The position numbers and the translations under genes were made by a program. A DNA stretch of 64,000 nucleotides, taken from Polyodon spathula. Taxonomy: Eukaryota > Chordata > Actinopteri > Acipenseriformes > Polyodontidae. This document shows positions 48,591-61,916 of this stretch, piece by piece. Positions within the stretch are counted from its first letter, which is position 1. Every line of letters starts with the position of its first letter. The DNA lies in the NCBI RefSeq assembly GCF_017654505.1, contig NC_054552.1, forward strand, positions 31,384,597 through 31,448,596. The letters run 5' to 3'. The notes beneath the pieces are model-generated. The model made no database searches. It was not told where the DNA came from and saw nothing but the letters and a program-made list of their open reading frames with translations.

Positions 48591-51500
48591 ATGGTGAAAA
48601 TCTGGGGTGGACAGAAGAACAGCAACATGCGGCTCAGCCTGCCCATGGTGTGCTTCGTCTGGGAGATCGCGATGATCATCCTCTTCGGAGTGTTCATCCG
48701 CTACAACGAGGAGTCTGATGCCCACTGGAGAGAAACGAGAAAGGAGAAAAACATATCCAGCGACATTGAAAACGACTTTTATTTTAGATACCCAAGTAAG
48801 TGAATGGCTCCACTCTGTTCTACTCAGTAGAAAAAAGAAAATTGCAATATCTTTTTTAGTTTTGTTTTGCACAATAATTGCAATTTTTATGGTAAACTGG
48901 TGTTTTAAAAGACTGAAATGTATCTGGCTTTTTAAATGTTTTCCTATAGTCCCGGTTATATAATTCTCATTCATATGTGATTGACAAATGTTATTTTATA
49001 ATAGTGCATATTTATTTCTCCTTCTAAACCTGAAAGTGCAGCACAGAGCACTGGCACGTACTGGCTGCTGACAGTTACTGTAATAAAGTGTGTTCATAAT
49101 AAAGGGTTTCCAGATTAATGAGTTGACAGCAAGTGCCCAGTGTTTTGAACACAAACACAATCATGCTGGCATGTAAATGTCATAAAAGTAACAACCCCCT
49201 TTCATAACAAATGTCCCATGTCAATTTAAAGTAATCAAAGTAAATTTACTGTGGAGATGTGCAGGTGTCATGCCACGCATGGGACCCTATTTTTATGCAG
49301 GAAACCAATTGGCTATAGCAAAGCTTCAAATGCAGTGGTGGGGAACTCCAGCAGGCTCTAATTGCACCTGTTCATTTAGTGCACAGACCTCAGTATTCTC
49401 ATGCATAAACACTCCTTCAACATATGTGCACACTGCTGACTGTGACAGCACTCATACCTGATGATTCAACACATACAGCAGGACCCACAAATACAATTGA
49501 TCACTGAAGAGCATTTTGCTTTTATAATTGGATATTTAAAAACTTTGAAATGTTGCTGTTTCTGGTCTCGAAATAATTCCAATCTTTTAACACTGGGTGT
49601 GCACTGTTAGTATCTGGGCAACGCCCAGTATAAGCTTAACTATTGACAGGCTTACATAAAACTTGCCTACTTGAAATTCAGAAAGAAATCTGTCTGGGTT
49701 GAGCCTAATAGATCTTTTGTCAAGTTACCATCCTGAATATCAATACAAATACCATAGGAATTGACATATCTTCACTGATCAATTGTTTAGTTATTAAATA
49801 CTTGATAAAGAATTTGTGAACTCTAGTAAAGAAAGGTCTTGTTAGTACCCATTCAGTCTATCAGTGTTAAAAGTTAGCTGAACCTCCTTTGGATTTACAA
49901 CAGCTTCTAGATTACTTGCTTTGCTTTTAGTTGACACTGACCTGTTGAGATATCCCCCAGATATATATTTTTGCTTAATATTTTAAGACCTGACAAACCA
50001 CTTCAACTCTATCCATCAATACTCTCTTGGGTTCAGCACTCCTGATGTTCTGCTCTGTGCCCCAAGCACCTACAGTACATGCTTCCACCTCTGTTTAACC
50101 ATTTAATCAAAAGCCACTTGCTGCATGCTACCCAGGGGGGGAACATAACAACTACCACTGCAAATGCCTCATAAGTCTGACTTGCTAATGAATAGTCTGA
50201 TAACACTGTGTAACAATTTTTTTTTTTCCTGGGTAGTAAGTGTTATTTCCTAATTGCTTATGCCTCAAAAGTATAGAAAATGGCTATTATTCCCCACAGA
50301 CTTTGCTTTTGTGACCAGGACAGTGATATTTCAAAATATCACTATTTCCAATGGGAAAACGGGCAAATGTGTGTCTTTTCGTTCACATAGTCAGAAAAAA
50401 ACAACATATGAATCCAAATTAACATGTATTTATACTAAAGTAATAACACTTACTACCCAGGAACAAAAACTGTGTTACATAGTGTAATTGGTAGTTTGGA
50501 CGATCTTTGCTGTGCTGACATCCTGCTGTGCAGTGAGATCAGATAGCAATCAGACAATGAGCCCTGAGGCGAACGTGTAATGGAACCAAGTACTACAACC
50601 AGCATGAGAGCTGCAATACAAGGGGCACATTTGCCTAATTTTATTGCTAGTATTCTTTTATCCACTATTATATCTTATGATTTAAGTGTTTCTAAATGAT
50701 ATGCTGCATGCTGTAAACCCCTTTTTTATTAGTATTTTCTCTGAAATTGGATGATGCTAAACTCCCTTGCCAGCACTGCAGTAACACCCCATTAAAAGTG
50801 GCGATCTCTCTGTCTCTGTCGGTCCACAGGTTTCCAGGATGTCCACGTGATGATATTTGTGGGTTTCGGGTTCCTCATGACCTTTCTGAAACGCTACAGC
50901 TTCGGTGCCGTGGGTTTCAACTTCCTGGTAGCTGCATTCGGGATCCAGTGGGCTCTATTGATGCAGGGATGGTTCCATTCCTTGGACTGGACTGATGGCA
51001 AGATCAAGATTGGAATCGAAAAGTTAGTTGAGCACACAGGGCTTTCTTCATGTGTATAAGAGTTGAGCCTACTGGCCAGACCCTGAGGATATGACCTGTC
51101 ATGAATTAGCCAAATAGCGTTTGTTTTTTGGGCTCGTCTGTGTACCTAACTACAGGATAGTTCTTGTAGCTGTATATATAGATGTGTACTGAGTGAACTG
51201 ATGTCTGTATAGGCAGATGCTTGTTTATGAAAGGTGATACACAAGTTAAACATTATTGATGTTCATGCATTTTATATTTTGCCTTGCTCTCCCCAGCATG
51301 ATCAATGCTGATTTCTGTGTGGCTTCCTGTCTGATTGCCTATGGTGGAGTCCTGGGAAAAGTCAGCCCAGTGCAGCTGATGGTTATGACTCTGTTTGGAG
51401 TGACTCTATTTGCCATTGAAGAGTACATCATCCTTACTGTGCTTCACGTGAGTCTTTTACTCTTACCGCTGTCAAGGTGCAACTAATTGGGACTTAGGAC

Positions 51501-54500
51501 AGTAGCTAGACTGCAAAATAGTGAACTGAGAAATGCTGCCCAACTTGTTCCAGCATTCGGATGGTATTTAAGGACAACATGGACAAAACCATTTTATATT
51601 TCATTATCAGTATTTTGTATTTCCTTTTTAAGACGAATGTTGCAATTTAATTTAAAAAAAAAAAAGCTGCTGCAGGATATGTAGTATTGTACTCACTAGG
51701 GCAAATCTATTTAGATTTGAATGGATGACAATTTCTGGTTATAAAAAATGCTCCCTTTTTTCCTTCTATAATTAAAACCTTCACACACAGTAACAACTCC
51801 TTTTGGTATTTCTCAGGTGCGGGATGCTGGAGGCTCCATGGTTATCCACACGTTTGGAGCCTACTACGGTCTGTCTATCGCCCGTGTTCTTTACAGACCC
51901 AATCTGGATAAAAGCAAGCAGGGCTCAGTCTATCACTCTGATGTATTTGCTATGATTGGTGAGTCCTTGCAGGGAGAGCTTTTCAATGTACGACTGGAAT
52001 TCTATTGCAAAATTTACTCTGTTTTTGAAGGGTGTCTCCTGTGTGGTTTCTTTGCCTCCTTCCAGTAACTGTACTGCCCTGTCGTTTGCCCTGTTCTCCG
52101 ACTCCACGCTTGAAGTCGTCAGCATTTCCTGAAGTTGTGGAGGTTTACTGTACATTCCCGCTCCATCAGGAGAAACACACACATTTTCAAATGCGTGTTT
52201 CTCAAACACACCTTGAATTTACAAATACTAGGAAAAACAAACAACTTTGTTCCAGTCTGATGTGTTTTATAAACAAGTTTCTGACTCGGTGGTGGTAGTA
52301 ACCTTCAAGTTTTTGAACTTGGATAACTTTCTGTTACAATGCTCCCAGACTGTGGAATAAACTACTGTCCGATATTAGTCACCTTGGTATTTTTAAATCA
52401 AGATTAAAAACGTATTTTTCTTTTTGAGACTAGCATTTTGTACCATTTTTTAAATGTGCTCTTTCTGCTTCTCATTATTTCTCTCCTATATTGAGGTTCT
52501 AGTTGTATGGCTGGTTTTATTGACTTGTAAAGTGCTTTGAGGTGCTGCAGTATGAAAGGTGCTATATATATAATATGTGTGTGTGTGTACTTATTAACTA
52601 GTTGTCTATTTAACCATGTATAACTAATTTGTTTTTTTGGGAAAAAATATATTTGAATGTATTTACATTCCTTATTTGAGGAAGTGATTCAAACCACTGT
52701 TCAGTGTTACTGTATATTTAATATTCAATAGGATTCTCATAACGTATGGTTCACTTGTGTTCTTTTTAACTAACCAGTAATACAATACGCTACATTTTTT
52801 TAGTCGTGTGTCACAACTGTATGTTTTCTCCCTCAGGTACACTGTTTCTCTGGATGTTCTGGCCTAGTTTCAACTCTGCTATCTCGGACCACGGAGACGG
52901 GCAGCACCGCGCCGCCTTAAACACGTACCTCACCTTGGCTTCTTGTGTCCTCACCACCGTAGCGGTCTCCAGCCTCGTACACGGAAAGGGCAAGATCGAC
53001 ATGGTAGCTAGCGCAGCATATATTCAAAGTTATTAACTGTTGTACATTGTTGGGAAGAACTACACCAGATGTTGTTTGAAGTTTAACGTTAAAGTCGTAA
53101 AGTGTGTGTTTTATTAATTATATTTTGTTTATCTCAAATATCCGCCCCCCCAAAAAAAGTCTACAGTTTGACAGCATAAGGATAATTCGCTGAACACGCC
53201 CAACCGTCCCCCCCCCAAAAAAAAAAACAACCATAAATTCTCGGCATTTTTTTTTTTTTCAAAACTGCACAGATAATTTTGTTCAGATTTACATAAGCCT
53301 TTTTTTCCCCTCCTTTTTGGTTTTGGTCAGGTGCACATTCAGAATGCCACTCTTGCGGGGGGTGTTGCCGCGGGAACTGCGTCTGAGATGATGATTTCAA
53401 CATACGGGTCCCTCATCGTCGGGTTTATCTGTGGAATCATCTCCACGTGTGGATACGCTTACCTCACAGTGAGTGAGCCCCGATTCCACGAGTACAGTAT
53501 GTAAGCTGGCATAGGGCTTGCCTTGATAAAGGCAAGCACCCATAGGATGAAATCAAGCGACCCCTTCATTCAACATGGCCATTTAATATAAAGTGAATAC
53601 AGAAGAGAAACAGCAGTGCAAACTACCTTCAATCACACTGCCTCCTCTCATGTGCTGACACTTTATTTGTGTGTTTTTTTTTTTTTTTGCACAATTCTGT
53701 TCTCCGATCTCCAGCCTTTACTGGAGTCCAAGCTGAAGATCCACGACACGTGTGGAATACACAACCTGCACGGCATGCCGGGAATTATCGGGGGCATCGT
53801 GGGAGCGGTCACAGCGGCCTGCGCTACCGAGCAGGTGTACGGCCATGAGGGGTGAGTGCAGGACGAGTCAATGAGATAACTGCATGCTCAGTAATTTTAT
53901 TTATTTATTAATCCTTGCCATTTTTTTTTTTTAATGAATTGGAATTGATTAAAAGGCAATGGGAATTGATCCCAACCCAGGTTACAACCAGAGGCAGGAT
54001 CCAGACTTTCATGAAGGGGGTGGAGATCAAAGCTGTCATGGAGGGGATACCTGATAACGAAACCTACAGTTAAAGTAAACAGTATCTTGACATTTATTAA
54101 CGGATCCTCACATGGTTACAACGGTTATATTATACGTGATTTGCACTTTAATAAAAAAGAATCAGCCATTCTTTGACAGGCTGCTGTGCTGTGTGGTCCT
54201 GTATTGCCGATCAGAATTGGATAATCTCCTGTTTGTCGCAGGACATGCAGATCCTAATTCAAGCACCTCGTGTCCCACATTAGAAGCTCCTTGTCTTCAG
54301 GCCATTGATTTTTTTTTTCCTCATATTTCTTCTAGGTTGATAAAAGCGTTTGCTTTCGAGGGAGCCTTTGCTGACCGGGTGCCCTCTGTGCAGGGAGGGT
54401 ACCAGGCTGCTGGGTTATGCGTGTCATTAGCTTTCGGCCTTGTTGGAGGGACACTAGTTGGTAAGTGTCACGTGAAGTCCAAAAAACTAATTTCTACATG

Positions 54501-54996
54501 AGAAGTGCTGTAAATGGGGAATTGCAGGCACTGTACCTCATCTGTGTATTTATTTATTTATGTATTTATTTAAGGTTTTATCCTGAAGCTGAACATTTGG
54601 GGAGATGCCCCAGATGAGAACTGTTTTGAGGATGATGTTTACTGGGAGGTAGGCACTGATTCAAATTCATAATAAGCATAGTTATTGGGAAAGTACTGTG
54701 TGTGTATAGATACAGTATTCAGTGTCAAGATATATTCATCCTACAATACACAATGTCATTTAGATATCTTGTATCATTTCTGTAATATTGCATATGCACC
54801 ACATGATGGCGCTGCAAGCCTTCTTATAGACTGTTAGTAACAATGCTGTTCTGTACACCTATGTAACACTAACTGCCCCTTAATGACGCTTCTTGCTCCA
54901 TCATTTCAGGTCCCCGAGGAGGACGAGGAGAACCCCCCCACACACCACGCCGCTCTTGAATATGCCACCCACATTCCCAACAAACTCGCAGAGTAG
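48591..54996 (+). CDS. rhcg: rhcg, Rh family C glycoprotein (ammonia channel)
   Basis: Rhcg is a trimeric membrane channel that moves NH3/NH4+ across apical membranes of gill ionocytes and kidney. Ten exons join in phase: 48591-48795, 50830-51022, 51297-51447, 51817-51958, 52837-53003, 53331-53468, 53715-53851, 54336-54460, 54575-54648, 54910-54996, giving 472 residues. Key features: N-glycosylation sequon at Asn54 (KNIS); [19 protein letters not shown]; recruitment Asp186 in DAGGSM; the twin pore histidines at His194 (HTFGAYYG) and His351 ([10 protein letters not shown]); about twelve hydrophobic helices; cytosolic tail [17 protein letters not shown]. Residue numbers count from the chosen ATG, the first in the exon, following a TATA box. 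The gene is intact. Fish have several rhcg paralogues (rhcga, rhcgb, rhcgl1); which one is not settled. Confidence 0.96.
50204..50484. mobile_element. 281-bp CACTA MITE in rhcg intron 1
   Basis: Ends CACTGTGTAACAA and TGTGTTACATAGTG, flanked by TAA at 50201-50203 and 50485-50487. The body matches both ends of the 1,318-bp element at 27451 (ATTATTCCCCACAGACTTTG, GAAAAAAACAACATATGAAT) with the ORF region deleted. Confidence 0.88.
52320..52575 (+). mobile_element. LINE (L2/Rex1-like) 3' end in rhcg intron 4
   Basis: The + frame reads [12 protein letters not shown]...[14 protein letters not shown] and a stop, the C-terminal signature of L2-type reverse transcriptase ORFs. The tail AAGTGCTTTGAGGTGCTG, then TATGAAAGGTGCTATATATA, is the familiar LINE 3' end. 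Truncated 5'. Confidence 0.8.
53932..53985. repeat. Short interspersed fragment in rhcg intron 7
   Basis: GGGAATTGATCCCAACCCAGG is the inverted relative of 18430-18500 in cib1. Confidence 0.5.
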
Positions 54997-56041
54997 GCTC
55001 CCCCAACACCAGTCCGGCAGGTACAGTGGATACTTCACTAACCACTCTGGCAAAACCAGCTTAAGAAAATGTTGGCTGATTTGCTTATGGCAAAGCAAAT
55101 ATTGTTGGCTATTTATAGCTGGATAGAGGCCACCTGTAGTTCAGTGTGTTTGTGGTTGCAGAATGTGGTTTTGCATGCTTCTTATTGATTGAATACATTT
55201 CAATGGCTGCTTTTGACTTTGTTAAATATCTGTAGGTTCGTTTGTCAGTGTACTACCATGGGTGACCATAAGATGCCACCAGTCAGTCACATTTGTTTTC
55301 TCCTGCATGTTCTCTTCAATTAGCTGATGAAACGGCAAAGCGAGGTTGAGGATTGTTCATCAGATTATTGTGTCCATTTTTTAAACAAGGTTACAACAGT
55401 CAACACCTATCATTTCGATTAAACCTGCTGTTGGCGTTGCTATATCCCCATCTGTCTAATGTACAGTTATCATTAAAATACAGAAACAGAACATCATGTC
55501 GTTTTTATAAATACTGCATTATATATTAAAAAAAATTGTGCAAGCTTGCTTTGAGGTTGTATGTCACTTGCAAACAGATCCCCACATTTCTCTCAGTAAT
55601 CTCAGCTTTTTTAAATATTGTATGTAGTGAGCTGTTTCACTAAAGAGCCCCACCACTGCTATGTGTTCTAACTGGATTCTCTCTCTGCAGGTTTGATTGA
55701 AGCTCCTCTTCGGAGTCGGGCAGTTATTTTTTGCCTGCTGGATGAATGCATTTTCTCCTATTGCCTGATTGCTTGATGTTGGGATCGAACCGTGGAGTCT
55801 CGCTATCACAAGATTCCCCAAACAATGTGATCTACGTGGGCATTTAATATCGGGCGTGTGTATTATATTTGACCCCTGCCAGACAGGGGGGAGACGGAAG
55901 CTTGCAGTGCTGTACTGTATACCCAAGGTGTGTGTGGATCCCACAGGATGCCAACTAATCACATGGGGGGGGGGGGACCACTTTTAACTTTTTATAAGCA
56001 ACTGATCTACATCCAATTACTTCTGAGCTGAAAAAAAAATC

Positions 56042-56076
<35 letters not shown>

Positions 56077-57460
56077 TATATATGGGTCAGAATATATTCT
56101 CACACAATAATATGTCTCCAGTTGCTTTTGGGCTGGTAATGTACGAGTGGCACAATCATGCCACTCCTGTATTCCCAACCCAAACCCAGACAGATAATAT
56201 TGTGTCATACCAATGCATTCTGACCCATATGTATATATTTCTGAAATCATACAAAAGTGAATAAAACATACAACTTTTATTTATTGTTTTTCATCTGTTG
56301 CAAATCTTGTAGATTAACATGAAATCTAATATGTCTTGTTTTATTTCTATAGTTTTTATTCATAAACTGCTGAAATAATGTGTGTTTTCAAAGTGTAAAG
56401 AAATGGTAGCCTCCCGTGTGCCCCCAGTGTATGCGTGCGGGCAGTTGAGGGACTGGTTGCTGGGCAGACTAGCGTGTTGGGACCGCATGGCTGTACTACG
56501 CGTGGTATTACTGAAATGATCATACGGAACGTCGGTCAAGTGTTTTTCCTTGTATTTTCATTTCCTTGCAGTAAAACACCCTCCACACATCAAAGCAAAG
56601 ACATGGTAAAAACTATAATAATAATAATAATACTAATGATAATTCTGGTAATAAAAGTAACAGTATCTCTGTATAACTGATGGAAAAACATATTTTAAAA
56701 TACTAAAATATATGTGTAACTAGATAGTTTTAAAAGTCTTCATGCATTTTAATTAATTTATTTACCAGAACAGTGGTTTTATCAATTGGTTGTTTTAAAC
56801 AAAAATGTGTGATTGATTCAGTGACAGTGATGGGGTGGGTCTGGGATTGCACCAGCAAGCAGGACTGTGTATTTAATGCCGTGTGGCGCTTGCTTTCAGA
56901 TTGTCCTGAGTCCCCCTCCCTCTCCCATTACAGGAACACTACAGTGGTATATTATTAACCACATTCATAATGACATCAGCTGGCATTTAGCAGAGTGCAG
57001 CACTATGGAGCGGAGGGGGCATTTCTGTTTGATTTGACTCGATTTGCAAAGGGTCTAACTCTGAGTGCAGCGAGTGGCCTGGAGCACATCACTTTGCTTG
57101 AAGGTATTGTGTATGAGATGCTGGAATATAACATAATGCAGTTCAATACAATTTCTCTCCAGTAGTGTTTTCTGCACGGCACATTACATGCCCAGCTCAT
57201 GGTAATGAGGGGCCCCTCCCCCATTCAATCAACCTGCTGGTGTAACCATCAACATGTTGCTTGATGCTTTGTGTTTTTTGTACCGCCCCCCCCCCGATAC
57301 GTTTACGATAAGTTTGCTTTTGCTTCTTGATTCATTAAAGGCCGCTGATTTCTCCTTGCCAGATTCCATCAAGAAAAGTCTGAAATGATGGATTTCAATG
57401 ATTTAAAGAATTGTTTTTGTAAAGTAATTTGTTTTGTATTAATAAAAGTCTTTAAACATA
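54997..57460 (+). other. rhcg 3' UTR and downstream sequence
   Basis: No coding exon is recognised. AATAAA at 56260-56265 is followed by T/GT-rich DNA and is the best rhcg polyadenylation signal; a second at 57441-57446 is possible. A poly-A tract lies at 56044-56074 and a C-run near 57287-57295. Confidence 0.5.
56260..56265 (+). terminator. Probable rhcg polyadenylation signal
   Basis: AATAAA followed within 15 bp by TTTTATTTATTGTTTTTC and GTTGC. It implies a 3' UTR of about 1.3 kb. Confidence 0.4.
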
Positions 57461-57541
57461 CTGTGTGCTTTTTATCACAGAATAACAACTAAGGTCTTAT
57501 TGTCCCTTTAGCCACAGAATCCAAAGTGCAGGCTCATCAAG

Positions 57542-57886
57542 CCCACCACCTTCCACACTGCAGCCCAGCTCTCTAACCACTGAGCTACTCAAACCCACTG
57601 CCTTCCACACTGCAGCCCAGCACTCTAACCACTGAGCTACTCAAACCCACTGCCTTCCCCACTGCAGCCCAGCTCTCTAACCACTGAGCTACTCAAACCC
57701 ACTACCTTTCACACTGCAGCCCAGCACTCTAACCACTGAGCTACTCAAACCCACTACCTTCCACACTGCAGCCCAGCACTCTAACCACTGAGCTACTCAA
57801 ACCCACTACCTTCCACACTGCAGCCCAGCACTCAAACCCACTATCTTCCACACTGCAGCCCAGCTCTAACCAATGAGCTCTTCCTC
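57542..57886 (-). repeat. 52-bp tandem array of tRNA-like units
   Basis: Unit starts fall at 57542, 57594, 57646, 57698, 57750 and 57802; the last units are truncated. Read on the minus strand, each unit contains GTAGCTCAGTGGTTAGAG (a near-perfect tRNA A box), then TGCTGGGCTGCAGTGTGGAA, then GTGGGTTTGA (a degenerate B box GGTTCGA). This looks like the head of a tRNA-derived SINE amplified in tandem. Confidence 0.85.
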
Positions 57887-58626
57887 ATCTTGATGGTAGT
57901 TTATTCCCGAATTATGGCTGAAGAGATTACGTTATTTTGTGTTTGAAGTTTTGGGAGTAGATGATAAATGAGGGTGATGGATTACCATTTCAATGAGAGC
58001 TCTCCACTGTAGCAGACAGGCGAGCTGAACTTTTAACTTTACACCCAATTTAAAGCCTATTTGAAATCTCTTCTGTCCCTTTAATTGGAAACCAAACGTT
58101 CATTCTCTCTTTTCCTCTGTGCACCCCGGGCTGGGAATATTCCCCCTGGAATAATGAATTCCGGGAGGCATTGTGCCTTGTCAGAAAGACTCCATTCACG
58201 GCATTGTGCTTCCCGAGGCGCTGGGGGATGGATTGGAGGGGTTAAAGGGTCTCACTGGTTTAACAAGGTCACAAACTTGTGCCGCTCTGGGCTAGCCTGG
58301 CCCCCGAGGGAGCTGCTCCCACACGTTAGCGTTGTTTGCTTAGCTTGTTCGTCTGACATGCTGGGGGTCAAAGGCCATCCCCTATGAAGTGCAGTGATCT
58401 GAGAGAGATGTTCATCTGCTGCACATATTATTGCTATAGACCACAAGACACCGAAAGAGAATCATTCCGAGAGATTTTATTGACAAAGCTTTTCATAGCA
58501 ATATAGACTGAATGAGTACAACCACTAAATGAAAAGTCATTTTTTTTAGTTTAATAATTCCAGTCCTAAATATCATTTATAGTTATATCATTCTTGCAAA
58601 TAAATAAAGTGTTTCTGTATTATTTG

Positions 58627-58631
58627 AAAAA

Positions 58632-58686
<55 letters not shown>
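58627..58686. repeat. (A)n(TA)n microsatellite
   Basis: Poly-A followed by about 22 TA units, then GAGAGAGA. Confidence 0.95.
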
Positions 58687-58689
<3 letters not shown>

Positions 58690-60021
58690 AGAGAGAATGT
58701 TATTAAGAAAGGTTGTTTTACAAAGTGAATATATGATGCTATTTTTTTGTAAAGCATCCACACCTTTAAACAGCAATAGGAATACATAATATATGAGATC
58801 AAACTATAAGGAACCAGAAGGAAAGGCACTTCATCTGTCTGACAGAATCCTACCTGAAACATTGATGCTTTTCTGTCTTGCCTTGAGACGCGGAAGTGTG
58901 TACAGTCATCAAGGTCAGATGCACTGACCACACAGTTGGTCACTCCTAGTCATTTCCAACGCATGCATTCATATGGAAATGCACATTACAAGGGAAAACA
59001 CATGTGTTGCGTAATTCACTACAAGCAATGAACACGAATGCTCTTGAACTTAAATGAACTCAGATTGTGTTGATTTCTAATGGCCAGTAGTTAATAAGGA
59101 ATGGAAACCCACTTTTTAATATACATTATAATACAGTGTGCTTGGTGTTGTTGGTCAGCTATGTATCTGAAATCACATTAGGCGCGTTGCAATGACAGTG
59201 TACTGCTCATTCGATGAAGGATATGTATATATGTTTATATTTAGCAATCTTGCCTAGCTTGAGGAATATATGCATGTATGTATGTAAGTAAGTATCCATG
59301 TATAGATAGATAGAAAATGACATACATTTCAATTAAAAAGCAGCTTTGGAGACCATTGTGCTTATGTGAAAAAAATGCATGGAGGGCATTCAGAACAAAA
59401 ACAATCACAAGGGAGAGAATGTGAGCAGAGGGCCTTGCTCACCCAGGGGCTGTGGATTACAAGATACAAATTTGCTGTGCAGTAGGGGGTGCGACCATAA
59501 TGTTCCTCATTTTGCTGATTTTCCCATGGTGCAGGTGGGGGAGAAAGCTGGGTTCAGTCCATTGTCGTGTCTTATCGAACAAGGCACACACACACACACA
59601 GAGTGGGAAAGGAAGAGGGTGGTGGTGGTGGAGTCACTCTTCGAGAGCCTGGCTGTAACAGAGTCGTTCTTCTTAATCCCCCCTCTCAGCTGTGCAGGCA
59701 GGCAGGCAGGCGGGCAGGCAGGTGGGCTGGGAGGGCTGCAGCCTGAAAAGGGCTGCCAGTGGATGTTCATAAGAGAAGGGTCTCCACTCAGATCACATAG
59801 CCCAGAGAGAGCGTGTGTGAAACCCCTTGGGTTGCCTTTGTCCCCCTGGGCTGGCCCTGTCTGAAGAGCTCTATAAAGACTGTAATCAGATTAAGAAGAG
59901 CTGGGCAGAGGGGGGTTTAGGGGAATGGAGGATTGGCTGGGCTGCTCCTAATCAGTACCTGCCATTGAAGCTAAATAACTCAGCAGGGGGGGCAGGCACA
60001 GATGGACAAATTGGCCTCTTG

Positions 60022-60057
60022 TGGGGAGGGGGGGGGGAGGGGGGGGGGGGGGGGGGG
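60022..60057. repeat. Poly-G tract
   Basis: Thirty-six bases almost all G, interrupted by two A and one T; strong G-quadruplex potential and a likely length-error site. Confidence 0.95.
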
Positions 60058-60500
60058 TTAGTTTGATGTCCTTTTATTCCCAATTCTTCACCCCCAAGCC
60101 CCCTAGTAATTATATCACTGATTGGGGCAGTTTGACGGTGGTAGGGGGGCAGGAAAACAAAGTGATGGGCTGCACTAGGATTCCTTCAAAGGATTTGCAG
60201 CTCCATTTAAAATCCCTGTCCTGCCCTTGACACAGCAGGCACAGGAGCTCCCACGCTGTGCATCATAAAGCATCCCAAACATAGGGAGTCCTAATACCAG
60301 ATGGAGGAAATTGTATTAAACTGATAAAGCTCTGCTTGTGTAACTGGCATTGCTGTGTGACGGGGTTACAAACTTGAGAGCCACACCTGCACATGGCTCT
60401 ACCTCTTTAGCTAAGATGCTCCTTTGGTGCCATGATACAGATCTCATAGATTGGCTGCAGGCAGCAGCTTAGGTTAAAAGATGGAAGGACGAAATGGGTA

Positions 60501-60660
60501 TTGCTGTGTGATGCACTGCTGTTACAGATTGTGAGCCTGGGAGGTGACTTGGGGTTCATGCAGACGAGCTTGGCTCTTCTGCATAGTGGTTAAGAGTCCT
60601 GCAGTGTGCTGCTCCACTGGCATCAACTATAGATGAGTGATGGCGGTAGGAGTTATGCCA
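60501..60660 (+). mobile_element. SINE-like repeat, copy 2
   Basis: Shares TGTGTGATGCACTGCTGTTA, GCATAGTGGTTAAGAG and GGTAGGAGTTATGC with the copy at 29901. CATAGTGGTTAAGAG resembles a tRNA A box. Confidence 0.5.
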
Positions 60661-61896
60661 GCCTTTAGCAATAATAATACTAATACTATGGTTGGTTCAG
60701 ACTAGATATAGAGATACTTACTAGATGTGGGTATTGGATATCAGTACCACAATCTGCCACTGTACGTGCTCACATGGTTTTGGCCTACGTTTTCCACATT
60801 GCTTGAATATAAAAATACTACTATGAAATATTAAAATGCTGAGGGTTAAATTAGATAAAGGGACCAGCTGTCAGTGTGTGGTGTGAATAGTGCATCTGAT
60901 TGATAGTGTAGATGCTATAGATAGCTAGATAGATAGATATAGAGATAGATGTTCAATGCCCGATTGGTTCCATATTGAAGAACATGCCTGCCCCCAAAGA
61001 ATGCTGAGATATTGCAGGTTACCATACCTGGAAGGTACAATTTGTTTTATACTTTTATTTGAAATGCACAGATATTTGCAACTCTATGCCACAGGGGGAA
61101 AGGTTGGGCCCATCTGTCGCACTGTGTACCCCTCACTCATATTGTGAGGGGGAGGACTGGGAGGAGCGGGGTCCAATCTCTTTCTAAAATATATCTGTGA
61201 GAAACGCTCCCCTTTCCAGTTCCCTTCCTAAACAAGTCTTTTGTGACCCTTTCTGGGATTTCTTGTTCCCTGATGAAGGAAGCGGACGCCGGGACAAGTG
61301 TTCCAATTAACTGAGTAACTCCCCTGGAGAGAAGGGGGGCTGTTCCTGCTCCAGCCCCCTCATGCTCTCCCCGACCCAGCCTTGTCATGCTAATGCCCTC
61401 CCTTAAGTTTCCTTGTTATGAGGGATTATTGTTTACTTCCTATCACTTGTGTGTTGGTTTTTGTCTTTCACTCTCTCTCCATCATACACCTCCATCTTCA
61501 TGTCTACTTAAAAGATGGACTCTGGGGCTTCATTAAAACTCAATCAGGGCTCTTTGTCAGGCGACGTGAATCCATCAGCCCATGTCAAAGGGTCTGGTCT
61601 TAGGGTGCACGACCCTTGTGTTAGAGGCAGACAATGGTCCTGGAAGCCCCTTAGAGAGAAGGGGCTCATTCAGGGCAGGCAGGCGGGGCTCCTTCGTTGG
61701 AGTTGCAAGCTAGGGCACCGGCCCTGGTGTGAAAGGGACAGTGGCAAATAAAGAAAAGCAAACGAGAGAAAGAGGTTCAGACTCAAAGATTCCTCCAATT
61801 AGAAGAGCCACCTGCCTCGGTTTGCTTGTGAAAGGGAGAGAGTGTGGGAGAGGAAAGGGACACCTCCTAATGGCCTACTGATTGCTAGCCTGCCCA

Positions 61897-61916
61897 GTCA
61901 ATCAGGGATGATTGAC
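61897..61916. promoter_or_regulatory. Palindromic MEIS/PBX-type site
   Basis: GTCAATCAGGGATGATTGAC is an 8+4+8 inverted repeat, and TGATTGACAG (61909-61918) is the known PREP/MEIS-PBX decamer. Function is inference. Confidence 0.45.

Noticed and set aside
59379..59864. 161-codon open frame
   Set aside because: No recognisable domain or splice context, and it spans a CA run and a GGCA repeat; likely chance.
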